A stretch of DNA of 64,000 bases, from NCBI RefSeq assembly GCF_042662125.1, contig NZ_JBHSXL010000004.1:62001-126000 (forward strand). The letters run 5' to 3'. Below the pieces are notes generated by a model. That model saw nothing but the letters and a program-made list of their open reading frames with translations, made no database searches and had not been told where the DNA came from. The DNA comes from Halopenitus salinus. GTDB taxonomy: Archaea > Halobacteriota > Halobacteria > Halobacteriales > Haloferacaceae. Every line of letters starts with the position of its first letter. Position 1 is the first letter of the stretch. This document shows, one piece after another, positions 23,903 to 32,107 of the stretch. Made by a program: the position numbers and the translations under genes.

Positions 23903-25405
23903 TCAGTTCCGTTCACGGAGCGTTCCGCCGGCGAGCCCGTCCCACTCGACGCGGTAACCCAAGCGTGACAGTACCGTGCTCGCGTCGTCGATGTCGACCT
24001 CCGACAGGACGGACTCGGCCTCGTTTAACGACATCCCGGACTCGATCCGATCGTCGAGGCGCTCGAGGACGTCGGGGCGCACGAGCGTTCCCCCGAGCCG
24101 CTCGTGTTCCGGAACGGAGATCCCGTCGAGCGCGTCGGTCGCGACCCCGTGTCGGGCCGCGAGGGCTTCGATCGTCGTGACGTCCTCGTCCGGGCGGAGC
24201 ACGTCGGGAAGCGTGGACGCCGCCTCGGCGAGGAGCTCCGACTCGTACTCTCGGAGCACGTCGACGACGTCCTTCACCCGAACGGTCCCCGAGTAGGTCA
24301 CGACCCGGTGATCGCGTGCGGCGATCTCCTCGCCGACGCCGAGCGACTCGTCGACCGCGACGATCAGCTCGACGGATTCGACCGTCTCGAGCTGAGAGAG
24401 CTTCTTCTCGACGTACTCGGGGGTCCAAAAGCCCATCACTTCGAAGAAGACGCTGAAGTCCCCGTGGTCGTACTCGAAGGCGAAATCCGGGATCATCACG
24501 CTCGTTCCCGTCTCCAGGGGCTCGGGCTCGCGAACGAGGGCCCAGTCGAGATCGAGGGATCGAAACCGTCCGGCGAAGTCGGCCTCGACGCCGCTGTCGA
24601 AGGTCGGCTCCGCGAGCGGCTCGACGCCGGGAACGGTCACGTCGCCCTCGGAAAGCGTCATCGTCCGCTCCGTGCCGCGGTCGTCGATCGTGGCCGTGAG
24701 TCGCCACTCCGGCGCCTCCGCGACGGACCGGAGCAGGCGGGCGAAGGCGGTGCCGTACCGGCGGGTGCCACGAAACAGGGAGTCGGGGCCGGTCACGACG
24801 ACCTCGCGTCCCTCGTCGGTCCGTTCGATCTCGTACATCAACCCCAGCCGCTTCGTGGCGCTCACGAGCCGTTTCGGGTCGGCCGATCGGACGCGGACCT
24901 CCGTCGCATCGAACAGCGCCGTCTGGGCGAGCGAGAGGTCGTACCGCTCGAGAAGCGTCTCCACGTCCCAGCGCGGCTCGAACCCGACCATTACCTGCTC
25001 GGCCTCGCGGTCGGCGTAAAGCGACTCCTCGACCGCGGTCGGAGCGACCCCGAGTCCGTCCGCGGCGACTTCGAGGGCTCGTTCCCGCTCCTCCTCGGAG
25101 GCGACGCCGACCGATTCGGCGGCCTCGAACGCCTTTCTTCGCGCCCGCTCCGGCGGGAGCGGCGAGCGCGTCTCGAAGGTGGCCTCGCGTTCCAGGAGCG
25201 CCGCCAGCCCCCGGACGAGCTTGAAGTCGGCGGCCTCCGCCTCGAGATCCGAGAGGCCGGCCTCCAGTTCCGCGCGTCGGTCTCCGACGTGCTCGCGGAA
25301 GGTCCCGATGAGCCGCTCGGCGAGCGGTCGGTCACCCTCGTCGGTGAACGTCGGCGCGTACCCTCCGCCCGCTCGCGAAACGCGGAGGTGGTCCTTTCGA
25401 AGCAC
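23903..25405 (-). CDS. DUF790 family nuclease (Bax1-like partner of XPB)
   Basis: A 500-residue DUF790 protein. In Sulfolobus and Thermoplasma, Bax1 binds XPB helicase and cuts DNA. The PD-(D/E)xK-like core is visible as MIPDFAFEY, then FEVMGFWTPEYVEKK around residues 345-375. The N-terminal MLRKDHLRVSR and the CxxE-less helical domain up to 250 fit the family. The start is a GTG with a TATA-like GGTTTTACGG about 25 nt upstream. The XPB-like helicase gene lies 570 nt away on the same strand, with a lipoprotein gene between them on the other strand. Confidence 0.85.
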   Translation of the reverse strand: MLRKDHLRVSRAGGGYAPTFTDEGDRPLAERLIGTFREHVGDRRAELEAGLSDLEAEAADFKLVRGLAALLEREATFETRSPLPPERARRKAFEAAESVGVASEEERERALEVAADGLGVAPTAVEESLYADREAEQVMVGFEPRWDVETLLERYDLSLAQTALFDATEVRVRSADPKRLVSATKRLGLMYEIERTDEGREVVVTGPDSLFRGTRRYGTAFARLLRSVAEAPEWRLTATIDDRGTERTMTLSEGDVTVPGVEPLAEPTFDSGVEADFAGRFRSLDLDWALVREPEPLETGTSVMIPDFAFEYDHGDFSVFFEVMGFWTPEYVEKKLSQLETVESVELIVAVDESLGVGEEIAARDHRVVTYSGTVRVKDVVDVLREYESELLAEAASTLPDVLRPDEDVTTIEALAARHGVATDALDGISVPEHERLGGTLVRPDVLERLDDRIESGMSLNEAESVLSEVDIDDASTVLSRLGYRVEWDGLAGGTLRERN

Positions 25406-25522
25406 GGTCGTACCTCGGTTGCGATCCCGTAAAACCCACCGGCTGGCTCCGGTGTCGAAGCGGGGACCGCTTCGCCCCGCGGATGGGGACAAGCATTTGT
25501 ATCCCCGAGCGAACCCTCGCAC

Positions 25523-25924
25523 ATGCGACGACGGGGGTTCTTGACCGCGGCGCTGTCGACCGTGGTCGCGGGCTGTCTCGGGGAACGCCCTCCCTCAGGC
25601 CCACGACATCCCCCGAGTGGCGGAACGCCGCCGGGTTCCGGCCCGGAGACCGCCACACCCTCTCCCGGATTACGACTCGCGGATCGGGACTTCTCCGAAC
25701 GTGAGAACGGGGGGCTCCTCGTCGAGGCCACGATCGAGAACACGGCGTCGGAGACGCGGACCGGAACGCTCGTGGTCACGGCGACGACGCCAGAAGAGGA
25801 AGCGACGGAAACCCGGGACCTCGAGGTCGATCCCGGATCGGAGATCGATGTCGCGGTCGAGTTCGAACTCACCTACGGGGAGTTCATAAACGGCGGCAGT
25901 CTCTCGTTCGACATCGAGACGTGA
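25523..25924 (+). CDS. Tat-exported lipoprotein
   Basis: A 133-residue secreted protein. The signal is twin-arginine (MRRRGFLTAA) with a lipobox VVAGC and predicted lipidated Cys18. After a Pro/Gly/Ser-rich linker to about residue 50 comes a small beta-sandwich of the FxLYD type (VEATIENTASETRTGTLVVT). Such lipoproteins are anchored outside the membrane; ligand unknown. It sits between the bax1-like and xpb-like genes on the opposite strand and is convergent with the helicase gene. Confidence 0.85.
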   Translation: MRRRGFLTAALSTVVAGCLGERPPSGPRHPPSGGTPPGSGPETATPSPGLRLADRDFSERENGGLLVEATIENTASETRTGTLVVTATTPEEEATETRDLEVDPGSEIDVAVEFELTYGEFINGGSLSFDIET

Positions 25925-25971
25925 CTCCTCCGGCGGGTTCGAACGCCGGATCTCGTCCTCTCCTCGTTCGA

Positions 25972-27312
25972 TCAACGCCGACGATCGGCCACCCGCTCTT
26001 CGGCGGTGTCGGCCGTCACGAGCTCGTAGAGAACGGCCCGACCGCCGTCATCTTTCGGACGGAGGATCCGCCCGAGCCGCTGGGTGAACTCGCGTTCGCT
26101 TCCCGACCCGGATAGGACGACGGCGACGTTCGCGTCCGGCACGTCGACGCCTTCGTCGAGGACGTTCGCGGCGATGATCCGCGAGTAGGTTCCCTCGCGG
26201 AACCGCTCGAGGGTCTCACGGCGCTCTTTCGTCCCAGTCTCGCTCGTGATCGCCGGCAACAGGAAGCGCTCGGACAGCCGATAGACGAGGTCCGTGTGTG
26301 CGGTGAAAACGATGACGCGGTCGTCACGATGGCGGTCCAGTATCTCCGCGAGTTCGCGTCGTTTGTTCTCCGCGTTCATCATCACCCGGCGGGCCTCCTG
26401 TTTGGCCAGCAGGGCCTCGCGTGCGCGGGGGTCCCGTCCCGATCGCATGACGAGCTTCCGGTAGTCGCTCCCGCTCGAGAGCGTGAGCCCGGAATCACGG
26501 AGATACTGGACGAACGTTCCCTGTACGTTCTCGTACCGTTCGCGCTCCTCGGGGGTCAACTCGACCTCGATCCGTCGCACGTCATAGGGGGCCAGATGCT
26601 CGCCCGCGAGGTCGTCGACAGCGACGTCGTACACCTTCGGTCCGATCAGATCCTCGACGACGCGGTGGGCATCGTCGGGTCGCTCGAAGGTGGCCGTCAG
26701 TCCCATTCGGGCGGGTGCGGCGAGGAACCGGGCGACGTCACGGTAGCCTTCCCCGCCGAGATGGTGCACCTCGTCGAAGACGACGAACCCGAAGTCGTCC
26801 CCGACGTCGTCGGCCTTGAGGTACGCCGAATCGTACGTCGAGACGGTTATCGGCTCGCGTTTCTGGGTGCCGCCGCCGAACCGACCGATGGGCATCTCGA
26901 ACTCCCGTTCGAGCTCTCGGACCCACTGTTCGAGGAGGTCGATCGTCGGCACGACCACGAGCGTCGCCACGCCGAGTTCGGCCATGGCGGCGATCGCGAT
27001 CACGGTCTTTCCGGCTCCGGTCGGCAGCTCGAGGACGCCGCGGTCGTCGTTTTCGTGCCACGCCTCCAGGGCCTTCCGTTGGTACTCCCGAAGCCGGTAG
27101 TCCGTCGACAGCGACAGCGCGGGCAGATCCAACACGTCGTCCACGACCGAGAGGCCGGCGACCTCGAGCGCGTTCAGGATCTCGGCGTAGCGAGCCGCCG
27201 GAGCGCGCTCCACGTCTCCTCGGTCGTCGTGTTCCACCCCGGGAAGCGGCGGCAGCGGCTCGTCGGCCTCGATCCGGATCGTCCCGTCCTCGTAGCTGAG
27301 CCGTACGGTCAT
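25972..27312 (-). CDS. XPB-like DNA repair helicase (SF2)
   Basis: A 446-residue SF2 helicase of the archaeal XPB type. It has an N-terminal damage-recognition-like region (1-70), YRLREYQRKAL before Walker A (ELPTGAGKT, 95-103), the DEVH Walker B (VVFDEVHHLGG), motif III GLTATFER, a thumb-like insert, and motif VI QRLGRILRPK. Archaeal XPB acts with Bax1 in DNA repair. The start is the ATG before TVRLSYEDG, with a TATA-like TTTATATG about 30 nt upstream, so a leaderless transcript is likely; the longer open frame upstream is unconserved. Confidence 0.9.
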   Translation of the reverse strand: MTVRLSYEDGTIRIEADEPLPPLPGVEHDDRGDVERAPAARYAEILNALEVAGLSVVDDVLDLPALSLSTDYRLREYQRKALEAWHENDDRGVLELPTGAGKTVIAIAAMAELGVATLVVVPTIDLLEQWVRELEREFEMPIGRFGGGTQKREPITVSTYDSAYLKADDVGDDFGFVVFDEVHHLGGEGYRDVARFLAAPARMGLTATFERPDDAHRVVEDLIGPKVYDVAVDDLAGEHLAPYDVRRIEVELTPEERERYENVQGTFVQYLRDSGLTLSSGSDYRKLVMRSGRDPRAREALLAKQEARRVMMNAENKRRELAEILDRHRDDRVIVFTAHTDLVYRLSERFLLPAITSETGTKERRETLERFREGTYSRIIAANVLDEGVDVPDANVAVVLSGSGSEREFTQRLGRILRPKDDGGRAVLYELVTADTAEERVADRRR

Positions 27313-27570
27313 CGGCGCACGCGACTCACTCGCGGACGCACATATAAAGACACACCGCCATCCAACCCCGACATCGATCACCGCTACCTCCACATCGACA
27401 TCGATCGACGGCGAAGGTTCAAATCGGAGCGGGAATCATCGCCCCCGTGAAATCCCGATCGGCTCGACGCGGAACGCGGGTGTGTGGTACGGACGCGTCG
27501 AGAATTCCGGGTTCATAGCCCGTACCGCCTGTTCGCCAGCGTAAAGGGAACGGCCGTCCGATCGGTAGAC

Positions 27571-27933
27571 ATGCCGATCATCGATTCGATCGCGGTCTTC
27601 CTCGTCAGCTTGCTCGTGGGAGGCCTCTCCATCTTCGTCGCCGCGAGCATCGTGGTCGACTCGCGGAGCTACGAGCACGCGCTCGTCACCGCCGTGATCG
27701 CGGCGATCGCCCAGACGATCGCCGGCTGGTTCACCGGGATCCCGTTGGTGGGCGAGCTGTTGCCGCTTCTCGCGTGGATCGCCGTGATCAAGTGGCGATA
27801 CGCCGCCTCGTGGATCAACGCCGCGATCATGGGCTTTCTCGCGTGGGCGGCGGCGATACTCGTTTTGACCGTCCTGCCGTTCGCCGGCATCGACGCCTTC
27901 GGCGTGCCGTTCACCTCGACCACCTACTTGTGA
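27571..27933 (+). CDS. Small integral membrane protein
   Basis: A 120-residue protein with about four hydrophobic segments (residues 5-28, 36-60, 62-78 and 85-110). No family motif or catalytic residue is recognised. The start at MPIIDSIAVFL is chosen because the upstream in-frame part is basic and unconserved, while a hydrophobic helix starts directly after this ATG. Neighbouring genes are unrelated. Function unknown. Confidence 0.75.
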   Translation: MPIIDSIAVFLVSLLVGGLSIFVAASIVVDSRSYEHALVTAVIAAIAQTIAGWFTGIPLVGELLPLLAWIAVIKWRYAASWINAAIMGFLAWAAAILVLTVLPFAGIDAFGVPFTSTTYL

Positions 27934-28024
27934 ATTCCCACGAGTTGGGCATCGCGATGTCGGCGATCGAGGTGTCCCGAAACCCGTCGTCGACGCCGAA
28001 TACGATTCGGAACGCGGACTCGCC

Positions 28025-29017
28025 TCAAAAGAGCGACTCGCTCGGGTCCAGAATTCGCGCTGGGCCCCCGACGGACCAGACGTCGGTCTCGATCCCGATC
28101 TCCGCGATCCGGGACTCCACCTCGTCGACGTACGGCTCCCGCGTGTTGACGTACACCGACGCACCGGTGTCCGTCGAGAAGTACACCGGGACGCCCTCCT
28201 CGCGGAGCTCCCGCACCGCGTTGAACACCGCGATCGTCTCCGGCTGCCAGTAGACCCAGCCGGCCGGTCCGGTCATCGTCGTCGCCGTCAGCGACAGCGA
28301 GTCGTGTTCGGCGAGTTCGAAGATCCGATCGAACGATCCCGCACGTAGCGCGTCGGTCATCTCGGCCAGCTGTCCGTGGATGTGGGCCATCCGTGCGTCG
28401 AACATGTGGCTCGCCTCCGCCTCCCGGTGGGCCTCCTCCGTCTCCTTGTAGGACGGAACGTGAGCGGCGACGATCCGGAGGTCGGATTCGGGATCGAATC
28501 CGTCCTCGCCCTCGCCGACCGGGAGCCGGCGGGCTCTGCAGTCCTCGTCGTTGAGCCCGGTCTCGAGGATGGAGTAGGCGCCGGTCACCGCGCGGGCCGC
28601 CGAGGACGATCCACGTCTGGCGACCGCGGAGATCTCCGGGCGGGACAGATCCAGGCCGGCCGCCTCCACGAGCGCGGTCGCCGCGGCCGCGAATCCCGAG
28701 GAGGACGACCCGAACCCGATGTTCGAGGGGAAGGAGTTCTCGCTTTCGAACCGAACGGCGTGGTCGAACCCGGCCAAGGCCCGAACGCGATCCACGACCG
28801 CCTCGACTCGTTCTCCCGCACGCCCCTCGACGACGTCGTCGTCGATCCGAAAGACGTCCTCGCTGCCGTCCGGTTCCCACTCGACGGTGGTCGTGGTGGC
28901 CGTCGGCGCCGTACAGAGGCTGATGGAGTCGTGATACGGCAGCCGCCGTTCCTCGTCGCGCATGCCGTGGTACTTGACGAGTCCCTGGATCGGATGCGCC
29001 CGTGCCGTGGCCTTCAT
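28025..29017 (-). CDS. mvaD: Phosphomevalonate decarboxylase (haloarchaeal mevalonate pathway)
   Basis: A 330-residue GHMP-type enzyme. KYHG near the N-terminus, the Ser-rich nucleotide loop NIGFGSSSSGFAAAA (about 115-130), RRGSSSAARAVTGAYS, and the late FSTDTGASVYV fit mevalonate diphosphate decarboxylase relatives. In Haloferax volcanii the homologue acts on phosphomevalonate to give isopentenyl phosphate for archaeal lipids, so that activity is assigned by family knowledge. The start at MKATARAHPIQGLVKYHG gives the usual length. It is divergent from the ferredoxin gene. Confidence 0.9.
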   Translation of the reverse strand: MKATARAHPIQGLVKYHGMRDEERRLPYHDSISLCTAPTATTTTVEWEPDGSEDVFRIDDDVVEGRAGERVEAVVDRVRALAGFDHAVRFESENSFPSNIGFGSSSSGFAAAATALVEAAGLDLSRPEISAVARRGSSSAARAVTGAYSILETGLNDEDCRARRLPVGEGEDGFDPESDLRIVAAHVPSYKETEEAHREAEASHMFDARMAHIHGQLAEMTDALRAGSFDRIFELAEHDSLSLTATTMTGPAGWVYWQPETIAVFNAVRELREEGVPVYFSTDTGASVYVNTREPYVDEVESRIAEIGIETDVWSVGGPARILDPSESLF

Positions 29018-29134
29018 ACCGGGTATGTTCGGGCAACGCGGGATTAGCGTTGCGAATGACTGGCGTGGAGGTACCGACATGGCGATCCGGACCCATGACA
29101 AGAGTTTTGCCGACCGTGCGCGGATCGGATCGGT

Positions 29135-29461
29135 ATGGCCGAGTACACCGTCGAGTTCGTCGGGACCGGCGAGACGATCGAGGTGTCCGACACGCAGACG
29201 ATCCTCAACGCCTGCCTGGAGGAGGGCATCGCCCAGGAGTACTCCTGTCGGGTCGGGATGTGTCTGGCCTGTTCGGCCGAGATCGTCGACGGCGAGGTGA
29301 CTCAACCGGCCGCGCGTGGCCTCACCGACGAGGAGGCCGAGCGGTACGCGTTGACCTGCATGGCGCGCCCGAAATCCGACCTCCGGCTCGATCGGGGCGT
29401 CTATCCGCCGAGCATCGAGGGCGCAACGTCACAGGGAGGACCGTCCGCAGCAGACGACTGA
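29135..29461 (+). CDS. Plant-type 2Fe-2S ferredoxin
   Basis: A 108-residue electron carrier. Cys38, Cys43 and Cys46 (SCRVGMCLAC) with Cys75 (LTCMARP) form the chloroplast-type [2Fe-2S] site. It lacks the long acidic N-terminal insertion of the major halobacterial ferredoxin, so it is a smaller paralogue. A disordered tail of about 15 residues follows. It is 40 nt upstream of pyrB on the same strand but unlikely to serve pyrimidine synthesis. A partner such as the nitrite reductase at 56605 is possible but only inferred. Confidence 0.88.
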   Translation: MAEYTVEFVGTGETIEVSDTQTILNACLEEGIAQEYSCRVGMCLACSAEIVDGEVTQPAARGLTDEEAERYALTCMARPKSDLRLDRGVYPPSIEGATSQGGPSAADD

Positions 29462-29501
29462 CCCGACGGATTCAAGACGGTTCCAACCGGCGGGATAGAC
29501 G

Positions 29502-30419
29502 ATGCGTCAGGACCACCTCATCACCGCGACCCAACTCTCGCGGGCGGACATCGAGGCGGTGCTCGACCGGGCGCGAACGATCGACGACTCGCCGTCGACG
29601 TTCGCGGACCGGTATTCGGAGTCCGTGCTCGCGCTGTGTTTCTTCGAGCCGAGCACGCGCACGAAGATGAGCTTCGAGACGGCGGCAAAGCGGCTCGGCG
29701 CGGATACGATCGACATGGGATCGATCGAGTCGTCGTCGGTGAAGAAGGGCGAGTCGCTCGCCGACACCGCCCGGGTGATCGAGGGGTATGCCGACGCGAT
29801 CGCGTTGCGCCACCCGAGCGAGGGCTCCGCGAAGATGGTCTCGGAGTTCGTCGACGTGCCGGTCATAAACGCCGGCGACGGCGCGGGCCAACATCCCTCC
29901 CAGACGCTCCTCGATCTGTACACGATCCGGGAGCGACACGGCCTCGACGACCTCACGATCGGCGTCATGGGCGACCTCAAGTACGGTCGGACGGTCCACT
30001 CGTTGTCGGCGGCGTTGACGAACTTCGACGCCACACAGCACTTCATCAGCCCCGAGTCGCTTCGGCTCCCGCGATCGGTCCGGTTCGATCTCCACGAGTC
30101 GGGTGCACGAGTCCGCGAACACACCGAGCTTGAGGGAGTCCTTCCCGAACTCGACGTCCTGTACGTCACCCGGATCCAGCGCGAACGATTCCCCGACGAG
30201 AACGAGTACCGATCGGTCGCCGGCCAGTATCAGATCGACGCCGAAACGCTCTCGTCCGCCCGCGAGGACCTGACGATCATGCACCCGCTTCCCCGCGTCG
30301 ACGAGATCGCCCCGGAGATCGACGAGACGGACCACGCCCGCTACTTCGAGCAGGCGCACAACGGAGTCCCCGTTCGGATGGCGCTTTTGGACGCCCTTCT
30401 CGGGGGGACGGACCGATGA
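29502..30419 (+). CDS. pyrB: Aspartate carbamoyltransferase catalytic chain
   Basis: A 305-residue enzyme joining carbamoyl phosphate and aspartate to give N-carbamoyl-aspartate in pyrimidine synthesis. The carbamoyl phosphate site FEPSTRTKMSFE (Ser51 to Thr54), the 80s-loop segment KKGESLADT, the HPSEGSAK motif, DGAGQHPSQTLLD and the aspartate-site MHPLPRVDEI are all present. Its stop overlaps the pyrI start by 4 nt (ATGA). Length and motifs match class B ATCase catalytic chains. Confidence 0.96.
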   Translation: MRQDHLITATQLSRADIEAVLDRARTIDDSPSTFADRYSESVLALCFFEPSTRTKMSFETAAKRLGADTIDMGSIESSSVKKGESLADTARVIEGYADAIALRHPSEGSAKMVSEFVDVPVINAGDGAGQHPSQTLLDLYTIRERHGLDDLTIGVMGDLKYGRTVHSLSAALTNFDATQHFISPESLRLPRSVRFDLHESGARVREHTELEGVLPELDVLYVTRIQRERFPDENEYRSVAGQYQIDAETLSSAREDLTIMHPLPRVDEIAPEIDETDHARYFEQAHNGVPVRMALLDALLGGTDR

Positions 30420-30886
30420 GCGCCGATCCCACCGACCACGAACTCCGCGTCTCGAAGATCCGAAACGGGACCGTGATCGACCACATCACGGGCGGACAGG
30501 CACTCAACGTCCTCGCCATCCTCGGGATCGATGGCTCGGAGGGGTTCGGCGTCTCCATCGGGATGAACGTCACCTCGGACCGTCTCGGTCAAAAGGACAT
30601 CCTCAAAGTCGAGGGCCGCGAGCTGAGCCAGTCTGAGGTCGACGTGCTCTCGCTCATCGCCCCGGAGGCGACGATCAACATCGTCCGCGAGTACGACGTC
30701 GTCGAGAAGAACCGCGTGGAACGACCGTCGGAGGTCGTCGGCGTGCTCTCGTGTCCGAACCGGAACTGCATCTCGAACGATTCGGAACCGGTCGCGACCC
30801 GATTCGAGGTGCTCGAGGACGGGGTCCGCTGTGACTACTGCTCCGAGATCATCCGCGATCGGATCGCCGAACACATCGACGTTTGA
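30416..30886 (+). CDS. pyrI: Aspartate carbamoyltransferase regulatory chain
   Basis: A 156-residue regulatory subunit that binds nucleotides and docks on PyrB. Residues 10-100 form the allosteric domain (KIRNGTVIDHITGGQAL). The zinc domain has Cys113, Cys118, Cys139 and Cys142 (CPNRNC and CDYC), all intact. Translationally coupled to pyrB through a 4-nt overlap, as expected for subunits made in fixed ratio. Confidence 0.96.
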   Translation: MSADPTDHELRVSKIRNGTVIDHITGGQALNVLAILGIDGSEGFGVSIGMNVTSDRLGQKDILKVEGRELSQSEVDVLSLIAPEATINIVREYDVVEKNRVERPSEVVGVLSCPNRNCISNDSEPVATRFEVLEDGVRCDYCSEIIRDRIAEHIDV

Positions 30887-30968
30887 ACCCGGAATTGCGA
30901 TCGTGGTCGAGGAATCGACACGAAACCTTCCCGGTAGTTTTTAGCCGCTCCCCGACCGAGGGACGACC

Positions 30969-31064
30969 ATGAGCTCGAAAGCAAAACTGGTGGTCGCACT
31001 GGTCCTCGTAGCAGTCGTGTACTTCCTCGTCTCCGGCGACAAGGAGCCGGTCGAGGTCGAGTAG
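30969..31064 (+). CDS. 31-aa single-pass membrane miniprotein
   Basis: An ATG-started frame of 31 codons: a short basic N-terminus (MSSKAK), one hydrophobic helix of about 16 residues (LVVALVLVAVVYFLV) and an acidic tail (GDKEPVEVE). A TATA-like TTTTTAGCC about 30 nt upstream fits a leaderless transcript. The positive-inside arrangement predicts an outward C-terminus. Frame composition strongly favours a real membrane peptide over chance, but no family is known to me. Confidence 0.6.
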   Translation: MSSKAKLVVALVLVAVVYFLVSGDKEPVEVE

Positions 31065-31192
31065 CGCGATCCAAACCCGGAACAGGACGGCCGAGTTCGT
31101 GCGGACCCACCGACTTCCGCACGAAACGCCGAGATGACGCGGGCTCGTCCGCGAACGTCCTTTTTAACACCGCTCGTCGAGTACCCACGGAC

Positions 31193-32065
31193 ATGTACGG
31201 TATCGTCACGCGAAACGCCGACGACGTCTCGATGGACCAGTTCGATCGCGGCTTCTACGAGGTGAAGGACGTCACCGGCCGCGCGTCCGAACCGATCGAC
31301 GACGCCGTGAACATGGTCTCGTGTTTCGGCGACAACGCGGCAGCCGGCGAGAATCCGGATCTGGTCCCCGTCAACGACCGCGGCCAGCCCGCGACCCGCG
31401 ATCGGACCCACTTCGATTGGGCCTACATCTGCCCGACCCATCCCGATTACCGCGAGGGGCTGTTGGAGATAATCGAGGACTGTGGCGAGCGTCATCCCGA
31501 CGTGCGGCTCGACGACGTCGGGTTCCCACGGGAAGGCTACTGCCAGTGTGACCGCTGTGAGCGGAACTTCGCCGACAGCGATCACGAACGGTGGGAGGAT
31601 TGGCGAGCCGAGGTGATAACGGAGTTCGTCGCCGACGCGAGCGAGCGGATTCCCGGCCGGACGTACCTCACGCTGTATCCGGACCCGCATCCCGGACACC
31701 TGTATGCGCGTTCGGGGCTGGATCTCGACGCGCTCGTCGAGTACGTCGACGAGTTCGTCGTTCCCCTCTACGACGTCGAGTACGGTACCACCTACTGGCT
31801 CGAAACGATCGCACGCGGGTTCCGATCGCGACTGGGCGGCGATTACGACGTCCACGGAGCTCCGCCGCAAACGCCCTTCTCGGTCGAGCTGTACGCGGTC
31901 GACGTCGACGTCGACGCGCTCGTTCACGCCACCGAGGTCGCCGAGGTCTACACGAAGGACGTGCTCTTCGGTTACGACGCCTCGAATGCGGCCGCCGCCC
32001 TCAGACGCCGGGACGCCGACTCGCGAGACGGCGAGGTCCATCGCCCCGATCCCGACGACTCCTGA
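31193..32065 (+). CDS. Uncharacterised TIM-barrel-like (glycosidase-like) protein
   Basis: A 290-residue cytoplasmic protein without signal peptide. The order of motifs (FDWAYICPTHPDYREGLLEI, DDVGFPREGYCQCDRCERNF, then LYPDPHPG and VPLYDVEYGTTYW) suggests a beta-alpha barrel related to uncharacterised glycoside-hydrolase-like families; the CQCDRC cluster is a probable zinc site. Asp and Glu residues near strand ends could be catalytic, but no assignment is safe. A TATA-like TTTTTAACACC lies about 30 nt upstream. The C-terminal 20 residues are polar and disordered. Confidence 0.7.
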   Translation: MYGIVTRNADDVSMDQFDRGFYEVKDVTGRASEPIDDAVNMVSCFGDNAAAGENPDLVPVNDRGQPATRDRTHFDWAYICPTHPDYREGLLEIIEDCGERHPDVRLDDVGFPREGYCQCDRCERNFADSDHERWEDWRAEVITEFVADASERIPGRTYLTLYPDPHPGHLYARSGLDLDALVEYVDEFVVPLYDVEYGTTYWLETIARGFRSRLGGDYDVHGAPPQTPFSVELYAVDVDVDALVHATEVAEVYTKDVLFGYDASNAAAALRRRDADSRDGEVHRPDPDDS

Positions 32066-32107
32066 ACAGCCGGTCGGCTACCGCCTGAACGGGCGGTTTT
32101 CGAGCCC

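Noticed and set aside
24104..25432. Long plus-strand frame of 442 codons opposite the Bax1-like gene
   Set aside because: It is the complement of a gene with clear family motifs and strong codon bias; its own translation is Arg/Val-rich with no recognisable domain.
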